Shown here one piece after another: positions 22,360 through 34,286 of a DNA stretch of 64,000 nucleotides. The notes beneath the pieces are model-generated. The model ran no database searches. It had not been told where the DNA came from and was given only the letters and a program-made list of their open reading frames with translations. The position numbers and the translations under genes are program-made. The DNA is from Jackrogersella multiformis (taxonomy: Eukaryota > Ascomycota > Sordariomycetes > Xylariales > Hypoxylaceae), in the NCBI GenBank assembly GCA_902806575.1, contig CADCXD010000007.1:1364001-1428000 (forward strand). Direction: 5' to 3'. Position 1 is the first letter of the stretch, and every line of letters begins with the position of its first letter.

Positions 22360-23844
22360 TTACCCAAACCGCTCCCTCGCAATCCTCCTCAGCACCTCCA
22401 CCGTCTCCTCCTCCCTGCGCCTATACTCCCTCACCCTGTCCTCCCTCTCGGCGTTCCTCGCGCGCTCCTCCTCCTCGCGCCTGACCTCGCGCTCCGTCTT
22501 GCGCCGCTCCGCCACCTCCCTCGCCTTCCTGTACTCGCCAACCCCGTCCCCCCCGCCGCCCATCAGGTCCGCTTCGGCCACCACCTCCCCGCCCGGCGAC
22601 CGCTCGCGGAACGCGCGCATCTTGTCGCCGGCCTCGCGCTTCTTCTCGAGCTGCCGCTCGCGCGTGCCGGCCGCCGCGCGCGGCGCCAGGTCCTCGAGGC
22701 GCGCGCGCTGGTCCGCGCGGTCCGCGCGCCGCGCCTGCCGCAGGTCTTCGACGCGCTGCTGCCGCTCCTCCGACGCGGTCTCGCGCCGCAGGTCCAGGTC
22801 CTGCAGGCTGGGGATGCCGGGGCCGTGTCTGGCGGCGGACGTGGGGTGCGCAGGCGCGGAGCCCGGGGGGAGGGTCGGCGCGTATTCGTCGTTGGAGGAG
22901 CCGTCGCCTGGCTCCCCGTCGGAGTGCGCGGGGTCGGAGCTGTTGTCTGAGTGGGGATGGGCTTGGGCTTGTTTGCTAAGAGATAATGATGCTGTTCTCT
23001 CGGCACTTTTTCTCCTCTCCTCGCTTATAGCATCTACTCCCATATCTACATCCACATCCACAACCACATCCTTACGTTCATGCACACCACCACCAACCCC
23101 ATCACCAAACCCACTCCTCGCATCGGCAAGCGTCTCGGGGAGGTACCAGCCCTTAGCCAGGGCGCCCTGATTCCACTTGCCGACGAAGCTCTTCCAGCGG
23201 CCCCTGACCTCCCTCTCGTCCATGGCCGCGATGTCCTTGTTCTTCTGCACCTCGAGGTACTGCGCGAGCAGCGGCCTGAACGCGTCGAGGTCGGAGCGCA
23301 CGAGCGGGCGCGCGTGGAAGGGAAGCTCGGGCGGTGCTGGCACGTGGGCGGAGGGCGCTTGTGCTTGTGCTGGGGAGCGGTGGCGCCGGCGGCGGTGGTG
23401 GTGGTGGTGGTGATGATGATGACGATGGGGCTGGTGTCGGGTCGAGGACGTCGAAGGCGAGCGTTCGGCAGGGGGGTTTGCATGGCGTGCTTCCCTTCTT
23501 CCTCTTTGCGATGGGTCGTCCGGCTGCGCTTGTGCTTTCGATTGCGACGCATAGTCTTCTCTAGAGCGTCGACGCCTATCGCGATGTTCATGCCGATTCT
23601 CTCGGTGCGCCATATCCCGCGGCGATAGCGATCTCCTCGACTCGTCACCACGTCTCCTATCGCCCCCCCTCTCATAACCATCATTCTCATCATGCTCATC
23701 GCCCTCATCGTACCTCCCTCTCCCACGTTTCACACCAGCACCAACGCCAGCACCAACACCCCCATCTTCTTCCCCACGCGTTCGTCCGTGCCTCGCATGG
23801 CGTCCCCCCAACCCACGGTCCCGGTACGCGCTAGGCTCCGGCAT
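22360..23844 (-). CDS. SCI1-like charged coiled-coil protein
   Basis: Intronless 494-residue frame with ATG at 23844. The N-terminal 180 residues are Arg/Asp/Ser/His-rich with a poly-His run, RS-like and probably disordered. A conserved block around residues 190-240 (FHARPLVRSDLDAFRPLLAQ, then GRWKSFVGKWNQGALAKGWY) resembles the core of the plant STYLE CELL-CYCLE INHIBITOR 1 family and of fungal proteins often labelled HEL117-like, whose role is not settled; nuclear RNA-related work is likely. The C-terminal 150 residues are a long Arg/Glu/Ala coiled coil containing MRAFRERSPGGE and ending VEVLRRIARERFG. Large antisense frames over it are compositional shadows. Function is inferred only from weak family resemblance. 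Confidence 0.75.
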   Translation of the reverse strand: MPEPSAYRDRGLGGRHARHGRTRGEEDGGVGAGVGAGVKRGRGRYDEGDEHDENDGYERGGDRRRGDESRRSLSPRDMAHRENRHEHRDRRRRSREDYASQSKAQAQPDDPSQRGRREARHANPPAERSPSTSSTRHQPHRHHHHHHHHHRRRRHRSPAQAQAPSAHVPAPPELPFHARPLVRSDLDAFRPLLAQYLEVQKNKDIAAMDEREVRGRWKSFVGKWNQGALAKGWYLPETLADARSGFGDGVGGGVHERKDVVVDVDVDMGVDAISEERRKSAERTASLSLSKQAQAHPHSDNSSDPAHSDGEPGDGSSNDEYAPTLPPGSAPAHPTSAARHGPGIPSLQDLDLRRETASEERQQRVEDLRQARRADRADQRARLEDLAPRAAAGTRERQLEKKREAGDKMRAFRERSPGGEVVAEADLMGGGGDGVGEYRKAREVAERRKTEREVRREEEERARNAEREDRVREYRRREEETVEVLRRIARERFG

Positions 23845-25439
23845 TGCAACGACGGCTCGCGGCTTCGTCCTATAGGAATGAATTGGCCGGGGCGATCGAT
23901 CGAGCGTAGGATTCGCGCAATGTCCTTAGCGCCGTTTTTTTCTTTACTGACCCAAGTACTACTACCCAAGGTAGCCGGAGGACACGTTTATTCGTTCGCG
24001 CCGTCGTACAGGCTAAGGAATATGTTGTACTGGTGAAATGTTGTACTAATAATATGTCGTAGTAAGCTCGGATAGGGAGAACCGCATAATACCCTGGGTA
24101 GGTACGTTAGGGAAAGTTGGACGCACGGCGTAAGTAGCATACCTACCAGCTTGGTAGTCGCGTCGGAGATTTGCGCGCCATGTGGCGTGTGGGGCACCAT
24201 ACTTATATACCTAAATACCTAGGTACCTAGGTACATAAGCGGTATCATTCCAGTCCATCAAGGTCCTCGGTTAGGTACAACCATAATCATATGCACATTG
24301 CCCCGAGTACCTACCCTGATAAATGTATGGCAGCCCTATTGACAAGCTTGTTTTACGTCAAATAATTAAGCTTGAACATGGACCTATTTATAGAAACTAG
24401 TAAGGCATGGTTTCTCGACGAGGGGCTTCTATTTGTTATTCGAGGGTTGTTTCCGATGTCCAACACAACCCCTATCCCGATTATACACACAACATGTCCA
24501 TCCTTTATATAATTAACATAAGGCAAGTACAATATACCCAAAGTCACATATGTCATAGTAATATTTCAATTAAGTTATAAGCAATGTCACACAGCTACTT
24601 TAAGTAAGAAAATCCTGACCAGTTTTCGCAAAATTACTATAATTATATCGCTATGCTGCCTATGTAGGGGAGTTCTTATATCTCGCTATAACCTCAATGG
24701 ACTCAAAAATCGCATGAGCAAGTCCGCTAAGCCAGCTGACTTCCCGCCCATATATAATCGCTAGGTATCAATTCGTATCTCTTCACGTCGTGTATCTCGA
24801 GCATCTACCAGGCCGTGAATCATGTAGGCAATCCAGAAGTCGAGCCATACTCGTCAGACCTCACAGTGTTCTCTCTCCCCGGAGAAAATCTCCTAAAGGG
24901 AACTGAAGCCTGAATCGCAGTATGGAATTCGATAGAAGAAACCGATGTAGGGTGTAAGCAGTCTTATAGCTGGGTGCTACTCATCAGGCTCGACTCGGCT
25001 TCCCCTCTCGCCGGAGAGATGCCAGGGGAGCCGATTGGAGCCCGACGCGTACAGAAGATCCCCACCTAGGCGGGTGTGCCCGCTGACAACCAGCCACCAG
25101 CTCATCGAGGATATCGATCTCTCAACCTCTGAAATCCCATCAAATCCATATCTGCGGCGTCTGTATGCTAATTTTTTGTTAATGCGAAACTTTCGGCAAT
25201 AGCCTCCTTCATTTCGCCTTAGGACCTTAGTCCAAAAATCTAAACGCTCGCTGTTCCATAGGAATCCTCGTATGTGCACCCTTATCTCGTTTTAGGTATA
25301 TACGGTTCGAAGCTGACGATTCCCAGGGGTTTCGTCCATAACTCCTGAGGACATCATCCGATCTATCGACCTTATGCTTCCGGCAAAAGCTTCCTGTGTT
25401 TGAATGCTAGATTGTTCATCAGATAATAAAAAGCCTCTT
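23845..25439. other. Intergenic; includes perfect palindrome
   Basis: Holds the upstream region of the SCI1-like gene and the downstream region of the copper-fist gene. Short frames only. Contains the 18-bp palindrome at 24216-24233. No gene recognised. Confidence 0.5.
24216..24233. repeat. 18-bp perfect palindrome
   Basis: TACCTAGGTACCTAGGTA equals its own reverse complement. Member of the dispersed ACCTAGGT/AGGTACCT palindrome set of this window. Confidence 0.9.
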
Positions 25440-27136
25440 TCAATTCGGTCTCTTGTCCGTAAGCCCATGATGCATCTTCGCGTCAAGGGGGTCGCGGTGA
25501 ATTAAACAGTTGACACATGCGCAATCATCCCCACACCCGCACATGCCGCTACCATAATCAACGAAGAGGAACTCGCTAGGCGACAGATCTAGATCGTTTC
25601 CACCCGGTGATTCCGTTTCGGGCGGACTCTGGATTTGCTGTGACGGTGTTTCGCCCACCGCCAACGGTAGATCTGACATCGTAGTGGCGGTTTCCACTTT
25701 TCCGTTCGCACCGTTCACATCGTTTACACCACTGACGCCATTCATACCATTCACGTTGTTTTCTTGGAAAGCCATGACTTCGCGAATGTATTGAGTTGTC
25801 GCATTGTTGTATGGGTGGGCTAGGCATCCGAGGCAGTCGCAGTCAGGGCCGCAGTCGCATATATGATTCGTATACGAATTCGGAGCACATCCATTTAGTT
25901 CGGCCTGAGGTATAAGATTTGCCACCAGGTGCTCCCATTGAGATTGCTGCAGTGGGAAGTGTTGTGTTCCGAAGGGCTGGTCTGGGTACATCGTCGACTG
26001 GGCAAATTGGTCCATCTGGTATAGCTGTTGGTTAGCTGCTACCTGGGTGTTGATGTGCTCTATCATAGAGCCGTTCCCCATAGGGATCTGAGGCGCATAA
26101 ATCATCATATTCGACGGCTCTCGAGGACCGGCCTGGAGGTGGCCTTGGAATTGCATATGATTCTGGACCTGTGGTGGGTGCTGTATCCGTTGAGAACAGC
26201 AGCTGCCAGCCGTCTCTAGGGGTAGTTCCTGCGAGGAATCCCCGGTGCTAGAAGTCGGGGTATGGTAAGGGGAGCCTGACGTGCCAGGCGTTAATGTGCC
26301 AGAACTAACAGTCGAGTGGTCCGTTATTCCATTTGGTATACTATTTCTAGAAGGGGCTGGCGCTAGATCCGGCATACCACCATTCATACCAAGGATAGAA
26401 GAGTCCATCGTCTTGTCAAGACGCGAAGTCAAAGACAGATAGGGGTACGCGTTGGTTCCGTTTTGCAGTGGTGCACCGAAATCTGCCCAACCAGACGGAG
26501 ACACTCCGTTCGCAGAAGCTGCCAGATAGTCGCCAGCGCCATTCTGAAAGTTCAAGCTATTGGAATCCATACGTTGTAACGCCGCGGTGTCAGAAGACTG
26601 CTTTCGGCCTGGTCTTGGCGCTGATTTTTGGACTCGAAATGACGCCTGTTTCGTAGGTGATAACGGCGGATTTTCTGGCGGCTCGGCCTTGACGAGTGTA
26701 TGTGTGCCATTAGTTTTGTTAGACTGACTACCACCGCAGCGGCACGTTCCTCCTTTCGGTAGTGCAGCTGTTACATTTCGACACTGGCAGCTCTTGCCAG
26801 GTGGATGGGGACAAGTGCTCAGCGGTCGACCAGGCTTTCGGACAGGTAGTAGCATACGGTCCTCTCCGTGAGCGCACTTGGTCGATCGGTGCCCTCGTAT
26901 ACATGGCTCGCTAAGAAGGGGGGGAGAATTAGTTAGCAAGGACAGCTAAAACTCGATCGCCTCTCTGAAAGACCTAAGACCCATGTCGGTTACACCAACT
27001 CCTGACGTCGAATAGAGATGGTTCTCCATGAGAGGCGCGTTTAAAACTAGCGCGACAACCTGCAGCCTTCCGAGACTGTCCGGGAGGTACCACGTAAACA
27101 GGAGGTGACAAGAATATATTTAACTTACCAAGCCAT
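25440..27136 (-). CDS. Copper-fist transcription factor, Mac1-like
   Basis: Copper-sensing DNA-binding regulator. Exon 1 is only 8 nt (27136-27129: ATG, GCT, TG); intron 26911-27128 has donor GTAAGT, branch GCTAAC and acceptor TTAG; exon 2 is 26910-25440. The join gives MACEPCIRGHRSTKCAH, an exact fit to the copper-fist start (Cys3-x2-Cys6...Cys14-x-His16), followed by RKPGRPLSTC (the GRP minor-groove motif), CxCR and CRCGG. Protein length is 492. The middle is Gln/Asn/Ser/Pro-rich. Two C-terminal CxCxxxxCxCxxCxxH clusters (CDCGPDCDCLGCLAH, about residue 355; CGCGDDCACVNCLIH, about 457) are the Mac1-type Cu(I) modules, pointing to a copper-starvation activator of uptake genes rather than an Ace1-type detoxifier. 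An ATG 10 bp upstream (MDKKWL) is out of frame after splicing and is rejected. Confidence 0.92.
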
Positions 27137-28913
27137 TTTTTGTCCATTGATTATAGGCATCTTCGGCGACGTCCCAGGGCGAGGCCAGCGCGTCAGGGAC
27201 TCGGAGGTATTCTAGATAATGCGACAGAGAACGTCGTGGACCATATGAGAATCGTTGCCACGATTTTCGGGATTGCTTACTCCAACTATACTTGAAAGAT
27301 CAATGGTCGATATCTTAATCGGATCCAAGGGGCTCATCAATCCCTTTCATAGGTGTCGTTACGCTCGGATAATAAATGCGATCCTCCTGTGTTGTACTTC
27401 GGAAAATCTGGATGGGTGCCACGGTATGAGATGGAAAAGTGGCTGGCGTCGTGAAACTTCAGCCTTAGAGATGATCTCAAGACTACCTAGGTACCTAAAA
27501 CCGGACACTCAGGGTCCCACAGAAACCTTGAATACCTTATACGTGCCAGACGTCTGGGTCGCTATACGGGTATGATAAGGTAGGTAAGTCAAAGTATAAA
27601 GAACGGGGCTGCTAATAGGGGTAGAACCCTAGAAGCTGCGAGGGCAAACGAATGAAGTTTAATATGCCCCGTTCAAGGATCGCAGTCAAATATGGTTGAA
27701 GTAAGTTAGAAGTAAGTTGGATTTGAAGGTGAAGGCGAAGGCGGAGTAAGACGAGCTAAGATTGTGACGGCGCAAAACGAACGGCACTCGCTCATGAGAT
27801 GCGCCTTTGGTATCGGTACTTCGGGATCCGTTATGGTTTGTAACCCGTCGAAAGGTCAACTAGAGTTGAATATTGAATCGGTATTGGAGCAAGCTGAGTC
27901 CAGTTCCTTTGGGACGATTCAAAGAAGAACTTGCTTAACCTATTCTATTGCGGTCGATAGGGAATAATGATTGTCCAGAGAGGGGGGAGGGGGGAAGAAG
28001 AGAGAGTGGTTCCTCGTCTGATTTCCTCATGTAACGTCTCCAGCCAACAACGTTAGGTAAGGTACCAACCAAAGTAGGCAAGCCTATGCTCGAATCCGAG
28101 GCTGATGACAGGATCAACCGAATACAAAGGGTGTGTACTCCGGGAAAGCCTCGGTGTTGCAGTCTTGACGGGCGGTAACAAAAAGTACCTTTGATGTGGT
28201 TTTTTTTTAAACATCAACACGCCTAGAGGATCTTTAGGTCTTTATAATGTGTGAAATCCGAGGGAAGTTGTGTTGTGAGGTGACGGTGTTGGTTAGTGAG
28301 GGCGATTCCTATATGTTGCCTTGGACTGGACTAAATAACCAGGTAGATATCGATGTGACTTGTTAGATTTCCTAGTAGTCTCATGGAAACTGGAAGCTGG
28401 CTCAGTAAAGTGGTAGGTGGTATTGGTTCTCTAGCCCGTCTACCTAGTTGGACAAAGCTGTTTCTCCCAATGAAGAAAAGAAAAGAAAATGAAAAAAAAT
28501 CAAGGTCCCACCACAATAAGATTTCAAACCAGAAACATCTGATGGACTGGACTCAGAAACTCGGAACTCAGAAGTCGGAACTCATAGAAAAGGGTCAAGG
28601 AGTATTAGCAAAAGTGAAAGATGATTGGGATGGTGAGTGTGGTGTTGTCTGTGGGGGTTTCCCAAAACGAGCAAGTTTTGATTGGCTGGTTGGCTTAAAT
28701 GGTTGCTGACTTTAAGTTAGATCCTTCACCTCCCCTACAAAAGGGACATCAATTGACAGGGGTTCCCAGTTGCCAGGCTAAGTGGATGTACTGTACCTAC
28801 CTATATTGTACATTCCTAGGTACCTTATAAGGTAGCACCTTAGCAGCCTTAGGTTCCAAGGTTAGAGGAGGTAGCTGGAGGTAGGATACTAGGTAGCCTA
28901 CCTGATACTATCG

Positions 28914-28929
28914 AAGTACCTAGGTACTT
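28914..28929. repeat. 16-bp perfect palindrome
   Basis: AAGTACCTAGGTACTT is self-complementary. It lies at the left side of the densest cluster of such words in the window. Confidence 0.9.
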
Positions 28930-29620
28930 GCAGAACACGCTAGGCGGGTAACTCAAAGGGTCCTGCAGAATGGAGATGCATATCATCTTATACATCCTAC
29001 CCTACCTAGGTACCTAGATACTTAGCTGCCTACTTGGTATCTAGGTAGGTACCTAGGTAGACTGACAGCCCCGGAGATATCTAATGACCACAGAATCGAC
29101 TTTATGATAAATAATCTTGGAACTACCTGAGCCTTGGAGGGGCTGAAGAGGGGCAACGCGCCACAGAACCTGTGAAGTTGGTCTCGAAAACGTGGGGCTA
29201 CTACGTAACCTGCCTAGGTACCAGGTACTAGGTGGTGTAGGCACCTGCCGAGCATTTTCACCTTGTCTATTACATTTGTATCGTACAATTTACAATTTCC
29301 AGCTACGTAGTACCCAAGTATGATCACGACATCATAAATCTACGTCATTTACCGGCAGGTGCCTAGGCAATTTAATATTAAGTTTTCAGATTAATCTACC
29401 TGTCGTCTTTGGTCACAGGATGAACGCTGTCGTATTGGTACGAATATACAATAAGTTGTTTTTCGTGACGATAAAAATCGAAAAGCAAAAATCAAGGTTA
29501 CTCATTCCAGATATATCGGTATGTCGCTTTTCCTATTTGGGTAACAGTTACTCAGCAGTCAGCGCTTGACATGTTCTCTAGGCCGCGCGCTTTGACCTTA
29601 AGTTGACAGTTACCGTATGT

Positions 29621-29653
29621 ACCTACCTACCTAGGTACCTAGGTCCTAGGTAG
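29621..29653. repeat. Compound ACCTAGGT repeat
   Basis: Three overlapping CCTAGG cores within 33 bp, joined by GGTACC, with ACCTACCT on the left. A nearby perfect palindrome, TGTACCTAGGTACA, lies at 29681-29694. Possible hairpin-forming intergenic repeat. Confidence 0.8.
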
Positions 29654-31143
29654 CCTTACCTGCCTTACGTACCCTACTGATGTACCTAGGTACATAAGGG
29701 TCTCCAGTTCAAGTTGTGACTCCTTGAAAAACATCCCGAAAATCAACTACCCTCAGGTGGGTAGGCTCTAGATCGACTACATATACAATATAAAGTTTTC
29801 CTACTAAAATAGTAAGGGGTCCAATAAAGCAAACAAATAGTCCATCAGGAGTCATACCGATGCCGGATTTTGTATAAAATGATATTAGAGACTGTATATC
29901 AATTAGGTAATTCAAGAACAAGTATTCTGTTTTACGTACCTACCTAGGTATGTATAAAGCTGCGTCGAGAGGTACATATCTATTATGTATCTTATAAGGC
30001 TACCTACCTAGGTACATAGTAATGACACTAGACTAATACTTAGCCTGTTTGACTAACAACGACGGTTAAAACCGCCAGGCCTCGATTATCGCTTGCTAAG
30101 ATACATGTCAAAGCTTAATGGCAGAAGGAAATAAAGGATTAACCATGAACAAGTTATCTATTAGATCCATTAGATCAAGTCCTACTCGTTACTCAAGTAA
30201 TTACGTGCCAGGGGTAAGGGTAAATCCAACCAACCAACATAAATCCTAAGCGATATCAGTATCATTGTTGCTCCAACAATATAAACGTCTTCACAGGCTG
30301 ATAGGTATACACTAGAAAGGACGGTATCGAGTCTAGATAAATTACAGGTCTTTGGATCTAAGAATTAACGTGACTGAATCTCAATGTCGAAGAATACAGT
30401 ATATACATACATAATCTACAGGCATGTAGAGTCGGACGAAGCTTAAAGTTGCCCAGATTTGATCTCGACGGGATCGACTGCCGAAAGCCAATCTTATCCA
30501 AGATTCGGGATCATCCCCAATTGGTCCTTCTATTTTTACGCCTCACGTATGCGGTCAACTCCACCCATCGACTTTCACTTTAGGGAGAGCTGGCTGTGAA
30601 TCATAACAGGGCAAATGACTACATCAGGCAATTCCCAGTATGCTTAAGGCTGGTCAGAATCTTGAAAGCTTCGTCTGCAGTCATTCTCATACAACCCCAG
30701 CCCCTTAATGTTTATTCGTACAACCTTCTGTCACCAACGTAAACTCTTCTGACCTTCGCTACTGCCCGTTGCATTCCATGCGCAGCCGAGCCTTATGACG
30801 ACTCTCAGAAGTTAGAGAGCTTGCCCCCTTGGCTCTGATATCAACACTCCACCAAGTATCACTAAGCTCGAGCTTATACTTGTTAATAGCGTGTATGCGC
30901 CAGCCTATCATTGACGATTTCCAGTTGTCTTCGGATAAGCATCATCATCGACCAAAGTAACTGACGAGCCGTGTTCATATTTCATACGGCTGGCTAAGAA
31001 TTCGATCACGTCCTCGACGGAGCCTAGAAAAAGTCCTTGTATCTTCGAAGCTAGTATAGGTGAAGGTGGTGACTTCTTTGAGCTAAGAAAAGTTCAAACC
31101 CTTCGTAATAGGCGTATAGTATTGACTTCTTCCCATTGCGTTA

Positions 31144-33663
31144 TCATGTCCCATCATCGGAGTTATCGGAGTCGGCGAACATGTCCACGGCCCTCAAACG
31201 CCTCCTAGGCTGTTGGCCAGCTGACAGTTGCTCCTTAGACGAGCTGCTCGTTTCGAGTTTCGAAGCATCCATATCGCCCTCTTGCTGTTCGCTCCCTTCG
31301 TCCTTATTTCCTGCCGAAGCTTCGGCAGCGGACTTGTCCCGTTCAACATCTCCTATATCACTTTCGTCCATCGGCTCTCCATCTCCATTCTCATCCATCG
31401 GAACGCCGTCAATGTCGGTATCTAGGTCTTCCTCGTCCAGGGACATGTACTCGCCCGTAGCTTGGCCATCCACGTCGTTACCATCCAACGTGGTCTCCTC
31501 ATTATCATGGCGCACTTCCAAGCTCGCGGACAGCGGCACGAATCCTCTACCCTCGTTTTGCTTAGCGCCTGAACCTCCAGCTTCCAGGGATTTCCACCTG
31601 TTCTTCTTAGCGACTTCGTCGACCTGTTCCTCTTTCTTTGCGCTAGGTGGGTTCTCGAATGTCTCGTTAAATAGCTGCTGGCTCTCTTGCGGGAATGAGC
31701 ACCATCCCTCCCATAAGCTCAACACCAGTTTGACGCTTCGCTTCCATTTCTCTGCCCTAAGTCGGCCCCAGTTAAGGCGTTCGGATAAAAGGCCCAAAGT
31801 CTCGAAGACCTTGCCATCTTTAAGAGATGCCTCAAAGAGCTGACGGAATCGCCAGGCATGCCGAACGCCGCTCGCCGCGGCCGATGCGAGGAGATCGCTC
31901 ACGACATATAAGCCGATGAGACTTGAACCACTCGTGTCCTGGATATCACCCGGCTTCGTGCTCGATTCTTCGGGGAAAGGCGTCGAGCCGTGAGATTCAC
32001 CATGATCCTCCCAATCCCTGCTAGATTTGTTGTATCCAGGGTTTGCCAAAGTCAATGCAAACGGCCTGACTACGTTAGCTACGATCATATCAACTATCTC
32101 GTCCGCCCCCCTGCTCGCATGAGTAATTGCGAAGGTGGTAACTCTAGCAATATCACCCTTCCGAATCTTCGTCAATGTCGTGGGAAGGCGGGCCAGCAGG
32201 TGAGTTAACCTCGCCTTGTCGAGTGGATTTAGGTAAGTACTTTCATTGTCAGCTCCATCTATTGGCTTTTGATCGTCTTCGTAATCTTCTTCGTCGGACG
32301 AGTTGTATTCTGGGTCGGATACGAATTCATCAATGGTAGTGGCGTATTCGTACGGTAGACCCTTCTCAGGCATCCTCCAAGCATTGCCGCTTTCGAAGAG
32401 CGGTATGTATTTCCCCTGTCGTTCAGCCATAGCTTGGGCACCCGTGATAACCTCCCAGAGCCGCCACCGATACCAAACTCCACCCTCGCTGCGCGCATCC
32501 CAGAGCCATGCCCACTTCTCCTCTCTTTGGACATCGGGTCGCGACATTAGAAGAGCCTCGAATTCTGGACCGTGTGCCAATACTGATTCGACAACCTTGT
32601 GGATTAGCTGAAGCTGTTTGACATCTCTTGGCGCCTGGACTGGAACGTGTAAGATTGTTCGGTTTATTGGACCTCCAGCTGGCCCATAAGACGACGGTGG
32701 AGCAAACCCGCGATGAAAACCACCTGGATGGTGAGTATTATGATTGTTGGTTTGGGGAACTGGCTTCGCGCCAAAGGGTTGAGAAGTGGTCGAGGATATA
32801 AGACTCGACGTGGCCGCAGTAGACGTTACAGCGGATGATAGATGCCTATGTAGTGATAGATAAAAGCCGTAACCTAGATATCGGTTCTGTAGCGAGCTAA
32901 CTGAAGCGTCGATATCCGTTGCGGGTGTCTCCTTGGACAGCGTTACAATCGCAGCTATTGATTTCCTCTCGGTGCTTCCCGGAACACCTGATGTTAAGAT
33001 CTTGACATTCTCTATAGTTAAGTTCGACGGCATAAGAGCCTTGATGACCGCAGGTGATGTCCCCGGCGGGAGGTTAGCCAGGCGAAGCGTGGGTTTCGCA
33101 ATAGCTTTCTGCTCAGCCAAATCTCTAGCTCTTGCTTCGCCTTCGTCGTCGCTCGCATCGAATACCTTCGCAAGACCCTTCGGCTTTGGCGCGCGGCTAG
33201 CATCACCATCGTCGTCGTGGAATCCAAGCCGACCTCGGCTATCGTCTATACCTCTCCTAGGGAACACCTGCTGGTGTGTATCGAACTTCTTCTTAGTACC
33301 AAATGATGGCGGCGGAGGACCTAAAGACCCAGGACCGCTCCTCAGTCCCAACGCGCCGCTAGAACCAGCGCCAAAATGTCTCTTCGGCGGTGGTACCCTA
33401 GCCCCCTCTCGACCGAAAACGCCGCCCTGCTGCTGACGAGCACCAAACGCGTTGTGTTGGCCAGGAGTGGCTCCGGCATTATCGTCGTCGTCGTCATGGT
33501 CAAAGCTCTTGACAAAACTCTCGTATACGGCGGCAGTCTCGGCGGCTTCCCTCTTCCGTTTGGCCTCGGCGTCGGCCTTCTGCTTCTCGAACGCGGATTG
33601 TTTCGATGGCTTCTGGAGCTTCGCCTCGACGTTAGGAAAGTCTGTGAACTTCTTGGACGACAT
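31144..33663 (-). CDS. U2 snRNP-associated SR140 (U2SURP) homologue
   Basis: Single 839-residue frame with ATG at 33663. Domain order matches U2SURP/SR140, a protein associated with U2 snRNP in pre-mRNA splicing: a Lys/Glu-rich N-terminus (MSSKKFTDFPNVEAKLQKPS) with FExQKADAEAKRKRE, a divergent RRM (about 190-275; TLRLANLPPGTSPAVIKAL), and a SURP/SWAP module (about 345-400; LIHKVVESVLAHGPEFEALL then WLWDARSEGGVWYRW). A CID-like helical domain (about 470-640; LDKARLTHLLARLPTTLTKI, GLYVVSDLLASAAASGVRHA) is followed by an acidic Ser/Asp/Glu-rich tail. Nuclear. It is divergent from the FAD oxidase gene, 623 bp apart. A 235-codon antisense frame overlaps the acidic tail and is a shadow. Confidence 0.88.
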   Translation of the reverse strand: MSSKKFTDFPNVEAKLQKPSKQSAFEKQKADAEAKRKREAAETAAVYESFVKSFDHDDDDDNAGATPGQHNAFGARQQQGGVFGREGARVPPPKRHFGAGSSGALGLRSGPGSLGPPPPSFGTKKKFDTHQQVFPRRGIDDSRGRLGFHDDDGDASRAPKPKGLAKVFDASDDEGEARARDLAEQKAIAKPTLRLANLPPGTSPAVIKALMPSNLTIENVKILTSGVPGSTERKSIAAIVTLSKETPATDIDASVSSLQNRYLGYGFYLSLHRHLSSAVTSTAATSSLISSTTSQPFGAKPVPQTNNHNTHHPGGFHRGFAPPSSYGPAGGPINRTILHVPVQAPRDVKQLQLIHKVVESVLAHGPEFEALLMSRPDVQREEKWAWLWDARSEGGVWYRWRLWEVITGAQAMAERQGKYIPLFESGNAWRMPEKGLPYEYATTIDEFVSDPEYNSSDEEDYEDDQKPIDGADNESTYLNPLDKARLTHLLARLPTTLTKIRKGDIARVTTFAITHASRGADEIVDMIVANVVRPFALTLANPGYNKSSRDWEDHGESHGSTPFPEESSTKPGDIQDTSGSSLIGLYVVSDLLASAAASGVRHAWRFRQLFEASLKDGKVFETLGLLSERLNWGRLRAEKWKRSVKLVLSLWEGWCSFPQESQQLFNETFENPPSAKKEEQVDEVAKKNRWKSLEAGGSGAKQNEGRGFVPLSASLEVRHDNEETTLDGNDVDGQATGEYMSLDEEDLDTDIDGVPMDENGDGEPMDESDIGDVERDKSAAEASAGNKDEGSEQQEGDMDASKLETSSSSKEQLSAGQQPRRRLRAVDMFADSDNSDDGT

Positions 33664-34286
33664 GATCGGTAAAAGGACCGGTTTAAGGCTATGTGAGTTT
33701 TCGCATGCTATAAGTACTCCTTTCCTGCGTTATTTGTTGGGCAAATGATGAAGAGATTGAGAATGATTGAGAAAGTTACGAGAAGAATAACTTCGATCTT
33801 AGGTATCTACTTAGGTAAGTATTACTGTGTTTGGTAATACAAGCTTGTTCAAGGCATGCAAGTGCCCCCAGTTAGCACCTGGGCACTTGCTGTAACTTGG
33901 GACTAAAATACAGTGTGTATATACAGTTTTTGACGCTCACCTACACTGTCTCTATCGCACCTACCCCGCCGAGTTTGGCCCGATTATGGAAAAAGTAGGT
34001 ACGGCATCGTCTCCGAGATCTCGAGTCAAATTAGTCAAGAGCGCCCTTCATGTCAAATGTCAAATGTCAAATGGCGAAAACTTCAAAATCTAATAATATC
34101 GAACCGTAACATATTAATACCTAATTTTCTTGTCACCAGTGGCGCTGGTGTGTATATAAAAAGAGTTGGAATATCTGTAGTACAAAACACATAACTTTTA
34201 TTGCGCATGTCTTATATTAGCTGACAACCCTCAACATCGTCGTCGTTACACACATCCCGCCATCCATTGGCTAGGTAGCATTACAA
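33664..34286. promoter_or_regulatory. Divergent promoter region with TATA box
   Basis: Shared upstream region of the SR140 homologue (-) and the FAD oxidase (+). TATATAAA at 34153-34160 lies 127 bp before the oxidase ATG and is a plausible TATA box. A 7-mer, TGTCAAA, is repeated three times at 34051-34071. Confidence 0.55.

Larger units (their letters stand above)
27137..31143. other. 4-kb gene-free region dense in palindromes
   Basis: No gene can be supported; frames are all under 110 codons and unmatched. The section 28780-30020 is packed with ACCTAGGT, GGTACC and TAGGTACC words, several forming perfect palindromes. The right part (30050-31130) is plain low-coding sequence. It includes the upstream region of the copper-fist gene and the 3' flank of the SR140 homologue. 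Confidence 0.5.

Noticed and set aside
22499..23628. Several 147-226-codon frames on both strands
   Set aside because: Lie over the SCI1-like gene with biased, Arg/Ser/His-rich translations; shadow frames.
27137..31143. Complete transposable element
   Set aside because: No transposase or reverse-transcriptase reading and no long terminal repeats; only short palindromic words.
31136..31843. 235-codon plus-strand frame
   Set aside because: Antisense to the acidic tail of the SR140 homologue.
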